Of a DNA stretch of 64,000 nucleotides, positions 34,527-42,890 are shown one piece after another. The stretch is from an uncultured Acidobacteriota bacterium (GTDB lineage: Bacteria > Acidobacteriota > Terriglobia > Terriglobales > Acidobacteriaceae). The notes below the pieces were generated by a model that saw only the letters and a program-made list of their open reading frames with translations, did not search any database and was not told the DNA's origin. A program made the translations under genes and the position numbers. The DNA lies in the NCBI GenBank assembly GCA_903832055.1, contig CAILAC010000009.1:1-64000 (forward strand), in the 5' to 3' direction. The first letter of the stretch is position 1. Each line of letters begins with the position of its first letter.

Positions 34527-35486
34527 CTACTTCTTCGGCTTGCCCCCTGGAATCATGCCCTTCAGCTGGTCCATCATGCTGGGTTTGATGGCCGGCGCTG
34601 CGGCCGGGGTTCCCGCACCTGGCTTGGCAGGCGCAGCAACTCCTGGTGCGGGAGCCGCCGGTTTGGCTTCGCCGCCCGCCCCAGGTTTGGCCTCGCCTTC
34701 TTTTTTGCCTTCGCCAACCTTGCCTTCGCCGCCTTCCCCCTTCGCGCTTCCACCCGGCGGCACAGGCACCGTCACCCACTGCACAATCAGTGAAATCCGC
34801 CGGTTCGATGCATCCATTGGGTCATTCTTGACGCGCAGAAGTTGGTCGGCATAGCCCCTCACTTGCGAAATCTGCTGTTGCCCCACACCATTCTGCTGCA
34901 GCAGCCGTCGCGCCGCATTGGCCCGGTCTGCCGAAAGCTCCCAGTTTGAATAGCCGTTGTCGGTCGAGTAAGGCTGCGCGTCGGTGTGCCCCTCAAGCAG
35001 CAGGTGATTGGGCAATGGCTTCAGCTGGCCAGCCAGCATGTTGATCAACTGCTGCCCGCTGTCACTCAGCTTTGCACTGCCGCTCTGGAAAAACGTGCCC
35101 TGCTTGTCTTCGATCAGCTCAATGCGCAGGCCCTCGGGCGTAATCGTTATTTCGATCTGCTTGGCCAGCTTCTCCAGGTCCTTCTGCTCCTTGATCGCCT
35201 TCTGGATTTGCTCCTTCAGTTTCTGCACATTCTGCTTGTCAATCGGGATGCTGTCGTCGTCTCCCATCTTGTCGGAGCCAGTCTCCTTTTGCGAACTGTG
35301 CGGGTCGTTGAAGTAGCCAGCTACCGCTTTCTTCACCTTGGTACTCGAACTAAGCAGCCACAACACAATGAAAAGCGCCATCATCGCCGTCACAAAGTCG
35401 GCATAGGCCACCTTCCACGCGCCGCCGTGGTGCCCGCCGTGTCCGCTCTTCTTCTTGATAACAATGATTGGCTTGCCTGCGGCCAT
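34527..35486 (-). CDS. motB: Flagellar motor stator protein MotB-like
   Basis: A 319-residue protein with a basic N-terminus (KKKSGHGGHHGGAWKVAYADFVTAMMALFIVLWLL). D30 in its single membrane helix is the expected proton-binding Asp. A plug/linker region (about 70-110, coiled-coil prone) precedes an OmpA-like peptidoglycan-binding domain (LLEGHTDAQPY, NWELSADRANAARRLL, VRGYAD, SNRRISL; about 130-240). The last 70 residues are low-complexity Lys/Gly/Glu then Pro/Ala, an unusual extension. GAGGAG lies 8 nt upstream of the ATG. It follows motA by 28 bp. It anchors the MotA channel to the cell wall. Confidence 0.9.
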   Translation of the reverse strand: MAAGKPIIVIKKKSGHGGHHGGAWKVAYADFVTAMMALFIVLWLLSSSTKVKKAVAGYFNDPHSSQKETGSDKMGDDDSIPIDKQNVQKLKEQIQKAIKEQKDLEKLAKQIEITITPEGLRIELIEDKQGTFFQSGSAKLSDSGQQLINMLAGQLKPLPNHLLLEGHTDAQPYSTDNGYSNWELSADRANAARRLLQQNGVGQQQISQVRGYADQLLRVKNDPMDASNRRISLIVQWVTVPVPPGGSAKGEGGEGKVGEGKKEGEAKPGAGGEAKPAAPAPGVAAPAKPGAGTPAAAPAIKPSMMDQLKGMIPGGKPKK

Positions 35487-35514
35487 GGCTTTGTCTCCTC
35501 AGGATTTTGCGGCG

Positions 35515-36387
35515 TCAGGCAGCAGCGGCAGGGGCACCGCCGCCCTTGCATGCCTTTTCCATTTCGCTGAACGAAGGCCGAACGTGCGCCGGAATCGCCC
35601 GCCGCCCAATCTCGATTGCAATCAGCGGGGCATTCCCCTTCAAAAAGCTCAGCATGAGTACCCGCAACACCCCCAGGTATTCATTCTGCTCATCGGCGCC
35701 TTTGGTCATGTTGGCCGCCAGCGGACCCACCAGTCCGTAGCACAGCAGAATCCCCAGAAACGTTCCCACCAGCGCCGCCGCCACCTTGTGCCCTACCTCT
35801 TCAGGAGGGCCGCCAATCGCGCCCATCGTAATCACCACGCCCAGCACCGCCGCCACAATGCCCAGCCCCGGCAAGGCATCTGCCACCGTTGATAGGGCCG
35901 AAATCGGTGCGCCGACCCCGTGATGGTGCACCTCCATGTCCCGTTCCATCATTTGGTCCATGTCAAAGGGATCCACGCCGCCGGTAATCGCCATGCGCAG
36001 CGTGTCGCAGACAAAGTCCATCACGTGATGGTCTTTCAGAAACGCTGGATATTTCTTGAAAATAGCGCTCTCCTTCGGCTTCTCCACATCGTTTTCAACC
36101 GAAAGAAGCCCCTCTTTACGCACCTTGTTCAGGAATTCGAACATCATTTTCAGCGTGTCAAGATACCGCGCCTTGCTGAATGGCGAGGGTTTCAGCACCC
36201 CCAGCACTCCCCCTACCATCGCTTTGATAATGTGCATCGGGTTGGCGATGAAGAGCGTGCCCAGCGCTGCGCCGCCGATGATAATCAGCTCCGCCGGCTG
36301 CACCAGCACCAGCAAGTTGCCCTTTTCCATCAGGTATCCAGCTACAATCGCGCCGAAAACCACGACGATGCCTATAATTGCGAACAT
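35515..36387 (-). CDS. motA: Flagellar motor stator protein MotA-like
   Basis: About 290 residues from the ATG at 36387 (FAIIGIVVVFGAIVAGYLMEKGNL), the usual MotA start; longer frames from 36555 overlap the upstream gene in another frame. It has four membrane helices in 2+2 arrangement, with a cytoplasmic loop (LKMMFEFLNKVRKEGLL, HHVMDFVCDTLRMAITGGVDP) and the conserved helix 3 (ADALPGLGIVAAVLGVVITMGAIGG), whose Pro is used in torque generation. With MotB it forms the ion-driven stator. Its start codon lies inside the end of the PAS-GGDEF gene, so the three are co-translated. No other flagellar genes occur in the window. Confidence 0.9.
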   Translation of the reverse strand: MFAIIGIVVVFGAIVAGYLMEKGNLLVLVQPAELIIIGGAALGTLFIANPMHIIKAMVGGVLGVLKPSPFSKARYLDTLKMMFEFLNKVRKEGLLSVENDVEKPKESAIFKKYPAFLKDHHVMDFVCDTLRMAITGGVDPFDMDQMMERDMEVHHHGVGAPISALSTVADALPGLGIVAAVLGVVITMGAIGGPPEEVGHKVAAALVGTFLGILLCYGLVGPLAANMTKGADEQNEYLGVLRVLMLSFLKGNAPLIAIEIGRRAIPAHVRPSFSEMEKACKGGGAPAAAA

Positions 36388-37295
36388 TCCTGCCCCCTGG
36401 TTCCTGGAATTTCTCTCGTTGTCGCCTGGTTGCCGCCTGCATACCGGCTCGTTTCCATCAACTTCTGGGCGCGCTTGAGCAGGCAGCCAAGCTTCTCGTT
36501 CGCTTCTGCCTGGGCAGCACCTACGCTTACCGTCAGGCTCGTCCGGTCGCCCCACCAGCGAAAATCAGCCGTCCGCGCCAGCGCGCCAACCCGCTGCGCA
36601 TGCGCATCCATCATCTCCAGCGTGCGCTCATGGCACAGCACCAGAAACTCGTTGCTCCCCCACCGCCCCAGAATCTCCGTCGGCCGTAGCGCATGCACCA
36701 GTGTCCGTTCCACGATCTGCATCATCGCCTCAGCCGCGTCCCGCCCATGAGTCCGGCGCAGATGCGCCGCCTGATCCACGGTGATCCAGAGCAACCCAAA
36801 CGGCACACCATCCTGATTCCACTCCTGAAAGGCCTCATCCAGCCGGTCTTCCATATCGGCCTGGCTATGTTCCAGCTGGTTGTCCAGCTCGCTGTCTTCG
36901 CTGTTTTCGCCGTGCGGCAGCGCATCTAATTCATCGATGATGTGAAAGCGCAGCAATGTGCCAAACCGCTTCCCAATCGCATCCCGCAGCGGCGTGCGCC
37001 GCAGCATCGCCGGCAGAGTATGCCCCCGCTGGTGCAGCAGGTGCACCGGAACCGGCCTCGACGCCGCTCTCAGATTGTGTGATGAGACAGGATGCGGATC
37101 CACCTGATACAGCTCCGGGGGCAGGCTGCGCGAAAGCATCTCCGCGCCCAGGTAACCGGTAATCTCGGTCGCCGCATGGTTCCAAAGCAGCACATGCGCG
37201 TCAACGTCGACCACGACGATGCCTTCGTCAAAGGCCTCAAAAGCAGCCTCCAGAATTTCCGCGTAATGATCGACAACGCCCTCAGGCTCCGCCAT
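36372..37295 (-). CDS. PAS domain protein with degenerate GGDEF domain
   Basis: A 307-residue cytoplasmic protein. Residues about 10-130 are a PAS sensor (FEAFDEGIVVVDVDAHVLLWNHAATEITGYLGAEML). Residues about 150-290 are a diguanylate-cyclase-like fold (FGLLWITVDQAAHLRRTHGRDAAEAMMQIVERTL, LTVSVGAAQAEANEKLGCLLKRAQKLM). The signature loop reads GRWGSNEFLVL instead of R-x-GGDEF, changing the second Gly and the catalytic Asp. It may bind GTP or c-di-GMP without making it. The gene overlaps motA by 16 bp and heads the motA-motB operon, so a role in tuning the stator is a fair inference. Confidence 0.78.
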   Translation of the reverse strand: MAEPEGVVDHYAEILEAAFEAFDEGIVVVDVDAHVLLWNHAATEITGYLGAEMLSRSLPPELYQVDPHPVSSHNLRAASRPVPVHLLHQRGHTLPAMLRRTPLRDAIGKRFGTLLRFHIIDELDALPHGENSEDSELDNQLEHSQADMEDRLDEAFQEWNQDGVPFGLLWITVDQAAHLRRTHGRDAAEAMMQIVERTLVHALRPTEILGRWGSNEFLVLCHERTLEMMDAHAQRVGALARTADFRWWGDRTSLTVSVGAAQAEANEKLGCLLKRAQKLMETSRYAGGNQATTREIPGTRGQECSQL

Positions 37296-37321
37296 GTACT
37301 CATCGCCCCATCAAGCTCAAC

Positions 37322-37380
37322 TGAGGCATGTATCGGCAACCTGAGGCGCAACTTCACCCGGTCGCCTCATGTATTGAGGC
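37322..37380 (-). promoter_or_regulatory. TGAGGC repeats upstream of the PAS-GGDEF/motAB operon
   Basis: TGAGGC appears at 37322-37327, 37342-37347 and 37375-37380, with its inverse GCCTCA at 37364-37369 forming a 6-bp palindrome around 5 nt. It covers the region 27-85 bp before the operon's start. A clustered repeat with one inverted pair suggests a regulator site. The rest of 37296-37581 shows nothing recognisable. Confidence 0.35.
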
Positions 37381-37581
37381 AATCCGTGAGCGAAAAGGGA
37401 ATTCGCTATCAGCGTGGTTACGGCAGCAGTGCAGAGGGAGTGACAAGCGCCCGATTTGATAATTGCTGCGCGACGAGCTCATTGACACGCAAGGCGCATT
37501 GCGCTTCCACAGTCCAGAGGAGGCGCAACTGGCGATGCGGCATCAACTGGAAGAAAATACAGGTCTGCAGCCTAGCCGATA

Positions 37582-39021
37582 TCAGGCCGACGCCTGCGGC
37601 AGCCGCACCACAAAGCGCGTCGAACCCGGCTTCGAATCAACATCGATCTGCCCGCCAAAGCCCTGCGTCACCAGGCGCTGCACAATCTCCAGCCCCAGCC
37701 CCGTCCCCTGGCCAACCGGCTTGGTCGTGAAGAACGGATCAAAGATCTTCGACTTGAGCTCTTCAGGAATTCCGCTGCCCTGATCCGACACGCTCACCGC
37801 CAAGAAGCCGGGCTCGCTCCACGTGCGAACCTCAATTTCACCGCCCTCAGGCGACGCGTCAATGGCGTTGTCAATCAGGTTCGTCCACACCTGGCTGACG
37901 GCCACGCCCGTGGTGCGAAGGTTGGGCTGCGCAGCGTCAAAGTGCTTCACCACCTGAATCTGCCGCTGCCTCAGCTTGTGCCCCATTATCGTCAGCGTGC
38001 TTTGAATGCTGTCATGCACATCCACTTCGCGCATCGTGCAGCGGTCGTCGTAAGCAAACTTTTTCACCGCCATCACCAGGTCAGAGACCCGCGCGATGCT
38101 CTGTTCGATCGCGTCCACCAGGCTCACGCTCGAAACCAGCGATTCCAGCCAGTTCAGCGCATCCGACAGTCCGCTGCCGCCAAACGCCGCACGCGTGCAC
38201 TCCAGTTCGCGCGTGTCCAGCCCGATTCCCACCAGGGTAGGCGCAATTTGGTATGCGTTCTCAACGCCGGAGGACTCCAGCCACTCGGCCATCGCTTCTT
38301 CTGCGTCCGCTTGCTCCAGCGAGCCCATCGCCGCTGTCCGCGCGTGGGTAATGGCGTCCTTTTGCAGGTCGCGCATGCAGGCAATTTGCTCCGGTGTATT
38401 CTCGCGATCGCAGAAGCGCAGGCTCAAATCCTGCAACCGCAGCAGATTTGCCCGCAACTGAGACGCAGCCCGCTTTGCCGCCGAGCCCGGATTATGCAAC
38501 TCGTGCATCAGCCCCGCTGCCAGGGTGCCAAGCGAAATCAGCTTCTCACGGTGCGCAGCTTCTGCCTGGTAAGTCTGTAGACGCTGCGCCATGTGCGAGA
38601 GCACCGCCTTGCGCACGCTGGGGCAGCAGGACATCAAATTCCAGAAGTTCTCTTCAGAAAATCGCAGCAGCACAGAGGGCATCGTCGATTTCACCAGCAT
38701 GCTCGGTGATTTGCCCGCAAGTAAAACGACCTCGCCAAAGGTTTCGCCCTGATGTGCCATGCCGATGCGCGTCAGCGAACCATCCTTCTCGACGCGGTTG
38801 GCTAAAACCTCGCCCTCCAGCATCACCCAGTACGCCCGTACAGGATTCGCCGGATCGAGCACAATTCCGTCGGCAGGCAAATGGATCAGCTCCACCTCGT
38901 CCAATCCGCAGAACTGGTCGGGCGTCACCCCGGCAAAGACGGCCACCTTGCTCAACGCCTCGGCATAGTTGCCGAGCGAGACCGTTTCGATGCTGGTTTC
39001 CTGCACTTCGCCCATTGCCAT
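37582..39021 (-). CDS. Sensor histidine kinase with N-terminal cyclic-nucleotide-binding domain
   Basis: A 479-residue soluble kinase. Residues about 25-145 are a CRP/cNMP-binding fold (IVLDPANPVRAYWVMLEGEVLANR, GETFGEVVLLAGKSPSM). H173 in LAAGLMHELHNPGSAAKRA is the phosphoacceptor. A long helical insert follows, then the HATPase domain: N box NLIDNAIDASPEGG, G1 DQGSGIPEELKSKIFDPFFTTK, G2 GQGTGLGLEIVQRL. No membrane segment, so it senses an internal signal; the cNMP pocket may bind cyclic nucleotide or another ligand. It lies 36 bp downstream of the receiver-oxidoreductase gene and is surely its partner. Confidence 0.88.
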   Translation of the reverse strand: MAMGEVQETSIETVSLGNYAEALSKVAVFAGVTPDQFCGLDEVELIHLPADGIVLDPANPVRAYWVMLEGEVLANRVEKDGSLTRIGMAHQGETFGEVVLLAGKSPSMLVKSTMPSVLLRFSEENFWNLMSCCPSVRKAVLSHMAQRLQTYQAEAAHREKLISLGTLAAGLMHELHNPGSAAKRAASQLRANLLRLQDLSLRFCDRENTPEQIACMRDLQKDAITHARTAAMGSLEQADAEEAMAEWLESSGVENAYQIAPTLVGIGLDTRELECTRAAFGGSGLSDALNWLESLVSSVSLVDAIEQSIARVSDLVMAVKKFAYDDRCTMREVDVHDSIQSTLTIMGHKLRQRQIQVVKHFDAAQPNLRTTGVAVSQVWTNLIDNAIDASPEGGEIEVRTWSEPGFLAVSVSDQGSGIPEELKSKIFDPFFTTKPVGQGTGLGLEIVQRLVTQGFGGQIDVDSKPGSTRFVVRLPQASA

Positions 39022-39057
39022 TCGACCGTTCTACCTCGCCGTCAATCTCGATTCAAC

Positions 39058-40710
39058 TCAGAAGCTCGCCAGATACTGGTGAGCAAACTGCACCGCAATT
39101 GAACCTTCCCCTACCGCAGAAGCCGCCCGCTTCACTGATCCGTGCCGCACGTCTCCCGCCACAAAAACCCCGGGAATACTGGTCTCCAGCAGAAAAGGGT
39201 CGCGCGCCTGCTTCCATATGCCCGCAAACTTTGCCGACGCCTTCAGCTCCGGCCCGGCCAGGATGAATCCCTTCTCATCCCGCAATACCGCATCCGGCAA
39301 CCACTCTGTCCTCGGTACAGCTCCGATGAATACAAACAGCGAAGCTGCCTCGCGCACTGATTCGCCCGCAGGTCCACCAATCCGCAAAGCTTCCAGATGT
39401 TCCTCGCCCATCGCTTCCAAAACCTGCGTGTTGGGCTCAACCACTATATTGGATGTGCGTTCTATCTCATCGATTAAGTATTTCGACATGCTGGCCTCTA
39501 AACCGCTCGCCCGGACCAGCATGGTTACCTTGCAGGCAAATTTGGCAAAGTGCAGAGCCGCCTGTCCGGCGGAATTTGCCCCGCCGACAATGTAGACTTC
39601 CTCGTCCCTGCACGCCGCTGCCTCTACCAGCGCTGCGCCGTAGTAGATGCCGCGCCCGGTCAGCTTGTCGGCCCCCGGAATCTCAAGCCGCCGGTACTGC
39701 ACACCCGTTGCCAGCAACAGCACGTGGCTTGAAACCTCGCGCCCATCCGCCAGCACCACAAACCTGTACTGCCCGTCGATCCGCAGCCCTACCGCCCGCT
39801 GCACCAGGAACTCCGCGCCAAAACGCACGCCCTGCATGTGTGCCCGGCGTCCCAGATCGGCCCCGGTAATGCCCGCCGGAAAACCCAGGTAATTCTCAAT
39901 GAGCGATGACGATCCGGCCTGCCCGCCTGGGGCCATGGGCTCGATTACCAGCGTCTTCAACCCCTCTGAAGCGCCGTAAACCGCCGCCGCCAGCCCCGCT
40001 GGACCTGCGCCGATCACCACCATGTCATAAAAGTCCTGCGCCGCCTGGGTTCGCAGCCCAACACGCGCCGCCAGCACATCGGTTTCAGGATTCACCAGCG
40101 CGCTGCCGTCGGCAAACAGCACCACCGGCAGCACTTCCGGGTCCAGCGAACGCTCCTGCAGCAGCGTCCGCGCATCGTCGCTCGCCGCCGCGTCAAGCCA
40201 CCGGTACGGCACGTGATTCCGCGACAGAAAACTCCGCAACTGATGGTCCCTGAGCGACCAGCGGTGCCCGATGACCCGCAGCCCTTCAAACCGTGGCTGA
40301 TACCCTGAATTCCAATCGGCCAGCAGGTCGTCCAGCACCGGATACAGCTTTTCCTCTGGCGGATCCCATGGCTTGGTCAGATAGTAGTGAATGCGCGCCG
40401 TGTTGATTGCCCGGATAGCCGCTTCGGTATCGGCATACGCTGTCAGCAGCACGCGCCGCGCTTCCGGGTAAATCGCCTGCGCCGCCTCCAGAAACTCGAC
40501 GCCCGTCATCCCCGGCATCCGCTGGTCGCTCAGCAGCAGCGCCACGGCCTCTTCGCGCACCTTTAATTGCCGCAGGGTGTCCAGCGCCGCTTGCCCGCTG
40601 CCCGCTCGCAGAACCCGATACGTGGCGCCATACTTGCGGCGCAGATCCTGCACTACGGCCTCAAGCACGCTGATGTCGTCGTCAATTGCAAATAGAATAG
40701 GGCGGCTCAT
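39058..40710 (-). CDS. Response regulator receiver fused to a thioredoxin-reductase-like flavoprotein
   Basis: A 550-residue fusion. Residues 1-125 are an intact receiver: acidic pair in FAIDDD, phosphoacceptor D62 in LLLSDQRMP, Thr in LLTAYAD, Lys in YLTKPW. Residues about 140-225 form a thioredoxin-fold-like linker. Residues about 228-550 are a two-dinucleotide-domain oxidoreductase (VVIGAGPAGLAAAVYGASEG for FAD, YIVGGANSAGQAALHFAKFA for NAD(P), GVFVAGDVRHGSVKRAASAVGEGS). The CxxC redox pair of thioredoxin reductase is missing (YYGAALVEAAAC in its place). Phosphorylation by the adjacent kinase may gate electron transfer. AGGCAGGT precedes the ATG. Confidence 0.88.
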   Translation of the reverse strand: MSRPILFAIDDDISVLEAVVQDLRRKYGATYRVLRAGSGQAALDTLRQLKVREEAVALLLSDQRMPGMTGVEFLEAAQAIYPEARRVLLTAYADTEAAIRAINTARIHYYLTKPWDPPEEKLYPVLDDLLADWNSGYQPRFEGLRVIGHRWSLRDHQLRSFLSRNHVPYRWLDAAASDDARTLLQERSLDPEVLPVVLFADGSALVNPETDVLAARVGLRTQAAQDFYDMVVIGAGPAGLAAAVYGASEGLKTLVIEPMAPGGQAGSSSLIENYLGFPAGITGADLGRRAHMQGVRFGAEFLVQRAVGLRIDGQYRFVVLADGREVSSHVLLLATGVQYRRLEIPGADKLTGRGIYYGAALVEAAACRDEEVYIVGGANSAGQAALHFAKFACKVTMLVRASGLEASMSKYLIDEIERTSNIVVEPNTQVLEAMGEEHLEALRIGGPAGESVREAASLFVFIGAVPRTEWLPDAVLRDEKGFILAGPELKASAKFAGIWKQARDPFLLETSIPGVFVAGDVRHGSVKRAASAVGEGSIAVQFAHQYLASF

Positions 40711-41151
40711 ACCTGCCTCTCAGTGTAGAACGTCCCGGCCATCTCAGAAACAGGCCAATCCAACGTAACCTTCGCTACACTGCATCCCGCTCAATTTCGC
40801 ACCTTGCCACTGGTTGCACCCGTCCAGTCTTGACGGGGAAAGGGTACCAACGCTATCTTGCAACGTTTTCATTTCAATAGAAAAATTATTCATATCCATT
40901 TCATTTGTTGCAAAGACACGATAGTATTATCGGCAGAATTTAGATTACCAGCGGGCATGAGATCCGCGCTTATGAGTAGCAAAACATAGTCTTACTGCCT
41001 CAGCTGTCGCGAAACAGATCAAATCGAAGTAGTTCAGTGTGCTGCCGATATTTCAATTGAGTGCCCCGTTTGGGAACTGCACATGATCAGAAAGTCAGGC
41101 TCAAACCTGTAACTTCGTCCGGATCAGAAGACAGCGAGGGAAAGATTCAAC
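40711..41151. other. AT-richer intergenic leader before the LuxR-type gene
   Basis: About 440 bp without a supportable coding frame. The segment 40861-40960 is clearly AT-richer than its surroundings and contains a small hairpin (CGATA-GTAT-TATCG, 40919-40932). It may carry a long 5' leader, an upstream control region or a small RNA; I see no recognised riboswitch. Confidence 0.4.
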
Positions 41152-41868
41152 ATGAACAAAATTATTTTGGCTGATTCAGAGGCTATTTTTCGTGCGGGTG
41201 CGGCCAAGGTCCTGGCTTTGAATGACGACCTCCGCATCATCGCCCAGTGTTCTGACACCGAACGCATGATGCATGCCGTCACGACCTTTCCCAACGCAGT
41301 CGTAATCTTCGCGTCCGCGCTTAAACCAGAGCTGAATCGCCTGCGAACCCTGCTTGACACCATGGGCAGCCGGGGCATTGTCATCGTCGAGAACGGTGAG
41401 TCCGCAGCGCCGTTCCTCCAGCATGGTTTTCGCGGCGTCATCTTTCGCAATACCTCAGGCTCAGCGCTTGCTGAATGCGTCCGCAAAGTAGCTGCCGGAG
41501 AAACCTGGCAACCTCTGCACTCAGCCGCCCCGCATCCCATTGATGAGGATATGGTCGGCACACGCGTACGCGATCGGCTCACGCCAAAGGAAATGCGTAT
41601 CGTTGCATTGATCGTCCAGGGCTGCAAAAATCGCGAGATCGCCACCCGCCTCAAGACCACCGAGCAGGTCATCAAAAACTATCTGCGATCCATCTATGAC
41701 AAGACCGGCGTTGGCGATCGCCTCGAACTTGCTCTCTTCACACTGCATCACCGGGTCCTGGCAGAGGCTGCCGCAGATGTCGGAGACCGCATCGACGCCG
41801 AAGAGCAGTCCAATAACCCTGCGGCGGTCGCAAACATCGTTCAACAATTACCCCGCACTGGAACCTAG
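41152..41868 (+). CDS. LuxR/NarL-type regulator with a receiver lacking its phosphoacceptor Asp
   Basis: A 238-residue protein. Residues 1-120 have the receiver fold (KIILADSEAIFRAGAAKVLALNDDLRIIAQCSD). The strand that should end in the phosphorylated Asp reads AVVIFASALKP, with Ala in its place. The acidic pocket is also poor. Residues about 138-205 are a LuxR helix-turn-helix (RLTPKEMRIVALIVQGCKNREIATRLKTTEQVIKNYLRSIYDKTGVGDRLELALF). It is therefore an atypical response regulator, probably controlled by a ligand, dimerisation or expression level. GAGGGAAAG precedes the ATG. Confidence 0.82.
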   Translation: MNKIILADSEAIFRAGAAKVLALNDDLRIIAQCSDTERMMHAVTTFPNAVVIFASALKPELNRLRTLLDTMGSRGIVIVENGESAAPFLQHGFRGVIFRNTSGSALAECVRKVAAGETWQPLHSAAPHPIDEDMVGTRVRDRLTPKEMRIVALIVQGCKNREIATRLKTTEQVIKNYLRSIYDKTGVGDRLELALFTLHHRVLAEAAADVGDRIDAEEQSNNPAAVANIVQQLPRTGT

Positions 41869-41880
41869 CCAACCTCTGAT

Positions 41881-41914
41881 TCTGCAAGGTTATCGATTGA
41901 GACAACCTTGCAGA
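41881..41914 (+). terminator. 11-bp perfect hairpin after the LuxR-type gene
   Basis: TCTGCAAGGTT (41881-41891) pairs with AACCTTGCAGA (41904-41914) around 12 nt, 12 bp behind the stop codon. There is no T-tract, so it may protect the mRNA end or act in factor-dependent termination rather than as a classic intrinsic terminator. Confidence 0.5.
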
Positions 41915-41996
41915 TTCAACATGCAAGATCGGGTGGGATTGATCCCCTGATTACCTCAAGATCGGCCTCTTGAGATATCTCCCGCAGTCGCGCATC

Positions 41997-42794
41997 CTAT
42001 TCAACCAGCGGTACGCCGACCAATGCCGCAAACTCCGTTGCGATACCCGGCGCTGAAGCAAAAATTACGTTCCCCTTCAGCAGTCCATCCCCCGCCAGAA
42101 AATCATTCACCCGGCCGCCCGCTTCCTTCACCAGCACCAGCCCGGCCAGGCAATCCCACGAATACATGTGGGTTTCATAGCATCCGTCAACACGTCCGCA
42201 GGCCACATTGGCCACCGCCAGCGCGCCTGACCCCGCCCCGCGAATCCCCGCACCCGTCGCCATCACCGTATCCAGCATCGCCAGATACGTCGCCTGCGGC
42301 TGCCGCGAAGCACGCCCTACCTCCAGCATCGACCGCGACAGACTCGTCGTCGACGAAGCCTTGATCGCCTCGCCGTTCAGCGTCGCGCCTCCGCCCGCAG
42401 CTCCTGCATAGAGTTCGTCTGACATCGGCGCATAGATCACTCCAATTGAAGCCACGCCCTTCAGAACAAACGCAATCGAAACGCAAAAATACGGGATGCC
42501 CCGCGCAAAATTCGAGGTCCCGTCAATCGGGTCCACCACCCACGTCCGGTCGCTCACCTGCCCGCCGTCTTCCTCGCCCAGAAACGTATCCCCGGGAAAC
42601 GCCCCCAGCAGCCGCTCCCGCACCAGTCTCTCCACTTCGCCATCGGTCGCCGTCAGGTAGTCCTGTGGCCCTTTGAACTTGTAGATCATGTTTTCGCGAT
42701 CCAGAAAGCGCCGCTTCTGCAGCGCCCCCGCCTCCCGCGCCACTGCGCAGGCCACCAGCAATCGATTTTCCAAAGCTTCCTCGGCCATCATCAT
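41997..42794 (-). CDS. suhB: Inositol monophosphatase family phosphatase
   Basis: A 265-residue member of the IMPase/FBPase metal-dependent phosphatases. GEEDGG (about residues 73-78) and WVVDPIDGTSNFARG (about 85-99) bind the Mg ions, and YSWDCLAGLVLVKEAGG (about 216-232) holds the third Asp. Substrates of this family include myo-inositol 1-phosphate, related sugar phosphates and PAP; the exact one cannot be read here, so the symbol is tentative. Three ATG codons stand in a row; the third (42788) has GAGGA at the best distance. Confidence 0.85.
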   Translation of the reverse strand: MMMAEEALENRLLVACAVAREAGALQKRRFLDRENMIYKFKGPQDYLTATDGEVERLVRERLLGAFPGDTFLGEEDGGQVSDRTWVVDPIDGTSNFARGIPYFCVSIAFVLKGVASIGVIYAPMSDELYAGAAGGGATLNGEAIKASSTTSLSRSMLEVGRASRQPQATYLAMLDTVMATGAGIRGAGSGALAVANVACGRVDGCYETHMYSWDCLAGLVLVKEAGGRVNDFLAGDGLLKGNVIFASAPGIATEFAALVGVPLVE

Positions 42795-42890
42795 TCCTCG
42801 AACTCAAGTATCGCAGCCTTACCGCACCGATACGCCCAGTTTCAACACACCAAATTCCCTTAAAATCCTCATGGAACTGAACCCCCGGCC

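Noticed and set aside
39058-40710. Classic thioredoxin reductase
   Set aside because: The CxxC pair is absent and a receiver is fused in front; the true trxB is at 60765.
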